A stretch of 5,203 nt of DNA from Nanosynbacter sp. GTDB lineage: Bacteria; Patescibacteriota; Saccharimonadia; Saccharimonadales; Saccharimonadaceae. The stretch covers positions 1 to 5,203 of the forward strand of contig JARKOR010000219.1 in assembly GCA_029975625.1 (NCBI GenBank), read 5' to 3'. Both the position numbers and the translations under genes were made by a program. The notes beneath the pieces are model-generated. The model was given only the letters and a program-made list of their open reading frames with translations. It was not told the origin of the DNA and ran no database searches. Below are positions 4,529 through 5,203 of the stretch, piece by piece (within the stretch, counting starts at the first letter, position 1; every line of letters starts with the position of its first letter).

Positions 4529-5203
4529 ATGAATGTCCTTGTGCTCTGCATAGATCGGGACAATGACCTGGGCCGCAAGGGTGGGGTGATAACCCCCGTC
4601 GTGGGCAGAGAGGCCAATATAGAGGCCGCCCTGAAGTTGGGCATGTCTGACCCGGAGGACTCGGACGTCAACACCATATTCGGAGGCATCAAAACCTTTG
4701 ATGAGATTGCTGCATCAGGCAGGGATGTAGAGATCGCCTCTATTGCAGGAGACCTGAAGGTCGGCCTGATCTCAGACAGCAAACTTGCCTCTCAGCTGGA
4801 GGATCTGTTGGCGCGCTTGCATCCTCAAGGAGTGATTGTGGTCTCTGACGGGGCGGAGGACGAGGCCATCCTGCCCATCATCACCTCCCGGATCAAGGTA
4901 GAAGGAGTGCGCCGGATTCTGGTCAAGCAGAGCCCCAACCTGGAGAGCACCTACTACCTTTTAAAGCAGCTCTTCACCGACCCCAAGCTCAGCCATACCA
5001 TATTCATTCCTCCTGCTTTGGCTCTGCTCATGTTCGCATTCTTCAGCCTGATCGGCTACCCAAGCTGGGCGATAGTGGCCATCACAGGCTCGGTGGGTCT
5101 GTATCTCTTATTCCGGGGGCTGGGCCTGGACGACTCCATGGAGGAGGCAAAGCAGACGCTCAAGAAATCCCTTTATGCCCGGAAGATAGCCTTTATAACC
5201 TAT
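4529..5203 (+). CDS. DUF373 family membrane protein, 3' end beyond window
   Basis: This is the N-terminal 225 residues of a DUF373 protein, a family of archaeal membrane proteins of unknown function usually around 350-400 residues long; the gene runs off the right edge. The N-terminal soluble domain opens with V-L-V-L-C-I-D-R-D-N-D-L-G (3-15), a characteristic acidic motif, followed by T-P-V-V-G-R (22-27), D-P-E-D-S-D-V-N-T (41-49), the conserved S-D-G-A-E-D-E (106-112) and V-K-Q-S-P-N-L-E-S-T-Y-Y (132-143). The Asp-rich motifs suggest a metal or nucleotide site, but no activity is established to my knowledge. Two membrane helices follow at about 158-176 and 180-196, then a charged stretch and the start of another segment at the edge. 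The ATG is the first after two tandem in-frame TAG stops (4520-4525), which fixes the start. Codon use is GC-rich, in clear contrast to the AT-rich pair at 1644-3981, so this is probably native core sequence. Confidence 0.92.
   Translation, partial: MNVLVLCIDRDNDLGRKGGVITPVVGREANIEAALKLGMSDPEDSDVNTIFGGIKTFDEIAASGRDVEIASIAGDLKVGLISDSKLASQLEDLLARLHPQGVIVVSDGAEDEAILPIITSRIKVEGVRRILVKQSPNLESTYYLLKQLFTDPKLSHTIFIPPALALLMFAFFSLIGYPSWAIVAITGSVGLYLLFRGLGLDDSMEEAKQTLKKSLYARKIAFITY

Noticed and set aside
4345..4782. Open minus-strand frame of 145 codons
   Set aside because: It is antisense to the well-supported DUF373 gene, has low-complexity Ser-rich composition typical of reversed GC-rich coding sequence, and has no ribosome site.
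1..5203. CRISPR array, rRNA or complete tRNA gene
   Set aside because: I looked for regularly spaced direct repeats and cloverleaf or rRNA signatures by eye and saw none.

Overview
The window looks like part of a methanogenic archaeal chromosome, most likely a Methanothrix-like or Methanosarcina-like member of the Methanomicrobia. Supporting signs are a DUF373-family membrane protein at the right end (an archaeal family), TATA/BRE-like promoter elements about 26 bases ahead of start codons that lack a Shine-Dalgarno sequence, secreted beta-sandwich proteins with many N-x-S/T sequons, and an IS4-family transposase of the kind common in Methanosarcinales. The genus is inferred from protein style; no rRNA or other marker is present.

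Layout. (1) Positions 1-894 hold the C-terminal three quarters or so of an IS4-family DDE transposase on the + strand, cut by the left window edge. (2) The insertion sequence ends near 908-911 inside a minus-strand gene for a secreted GH25 lysozyme (891-1370). That protein keeps its signal peptide and the catalytic D-x-E motif but loses its C-terminal third. (3) A 273-base divergent intergenic region (1371-1643) carries promoters for both sides and an imperfect inverted repeat made of CACAGAGG-type units. (4) Two overlapping + strand genes (1644-2687 and 2668-3981) encode a secreted, sequon-rich protein with a ConA/MAM-like sandwich plus Ig-like repeats, and a membrane protein with a large outside domain and three C-terminal membrane helices. 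I do not recognise either as a named system. They are much more AT-rich than the right end of the window. (5) A perfect 9-bp-stem hairpin (4025-4048) lies in the convergent gap. (6) A short minus-strand gene (4070-4342) encodes a small exported protein whose conserved core breaks off abruptly, probably a decayed copy. (7) A divergent promoter region (4343-4528) precedes the DUF373 gene (4529 to beyond the right edge).

The most plausible functional unit is the overlapping pair at 1644-3981, probably a translationally coupled cell-surface module in which a secreted glycoprotein is made with a membrane-anchored partner. The rest reads as an accessory region: an interrupted lysozyme gene, a mobile element, a truncated small exported protein and intergenic repeats beside a core archaeal gene of higher GC content.
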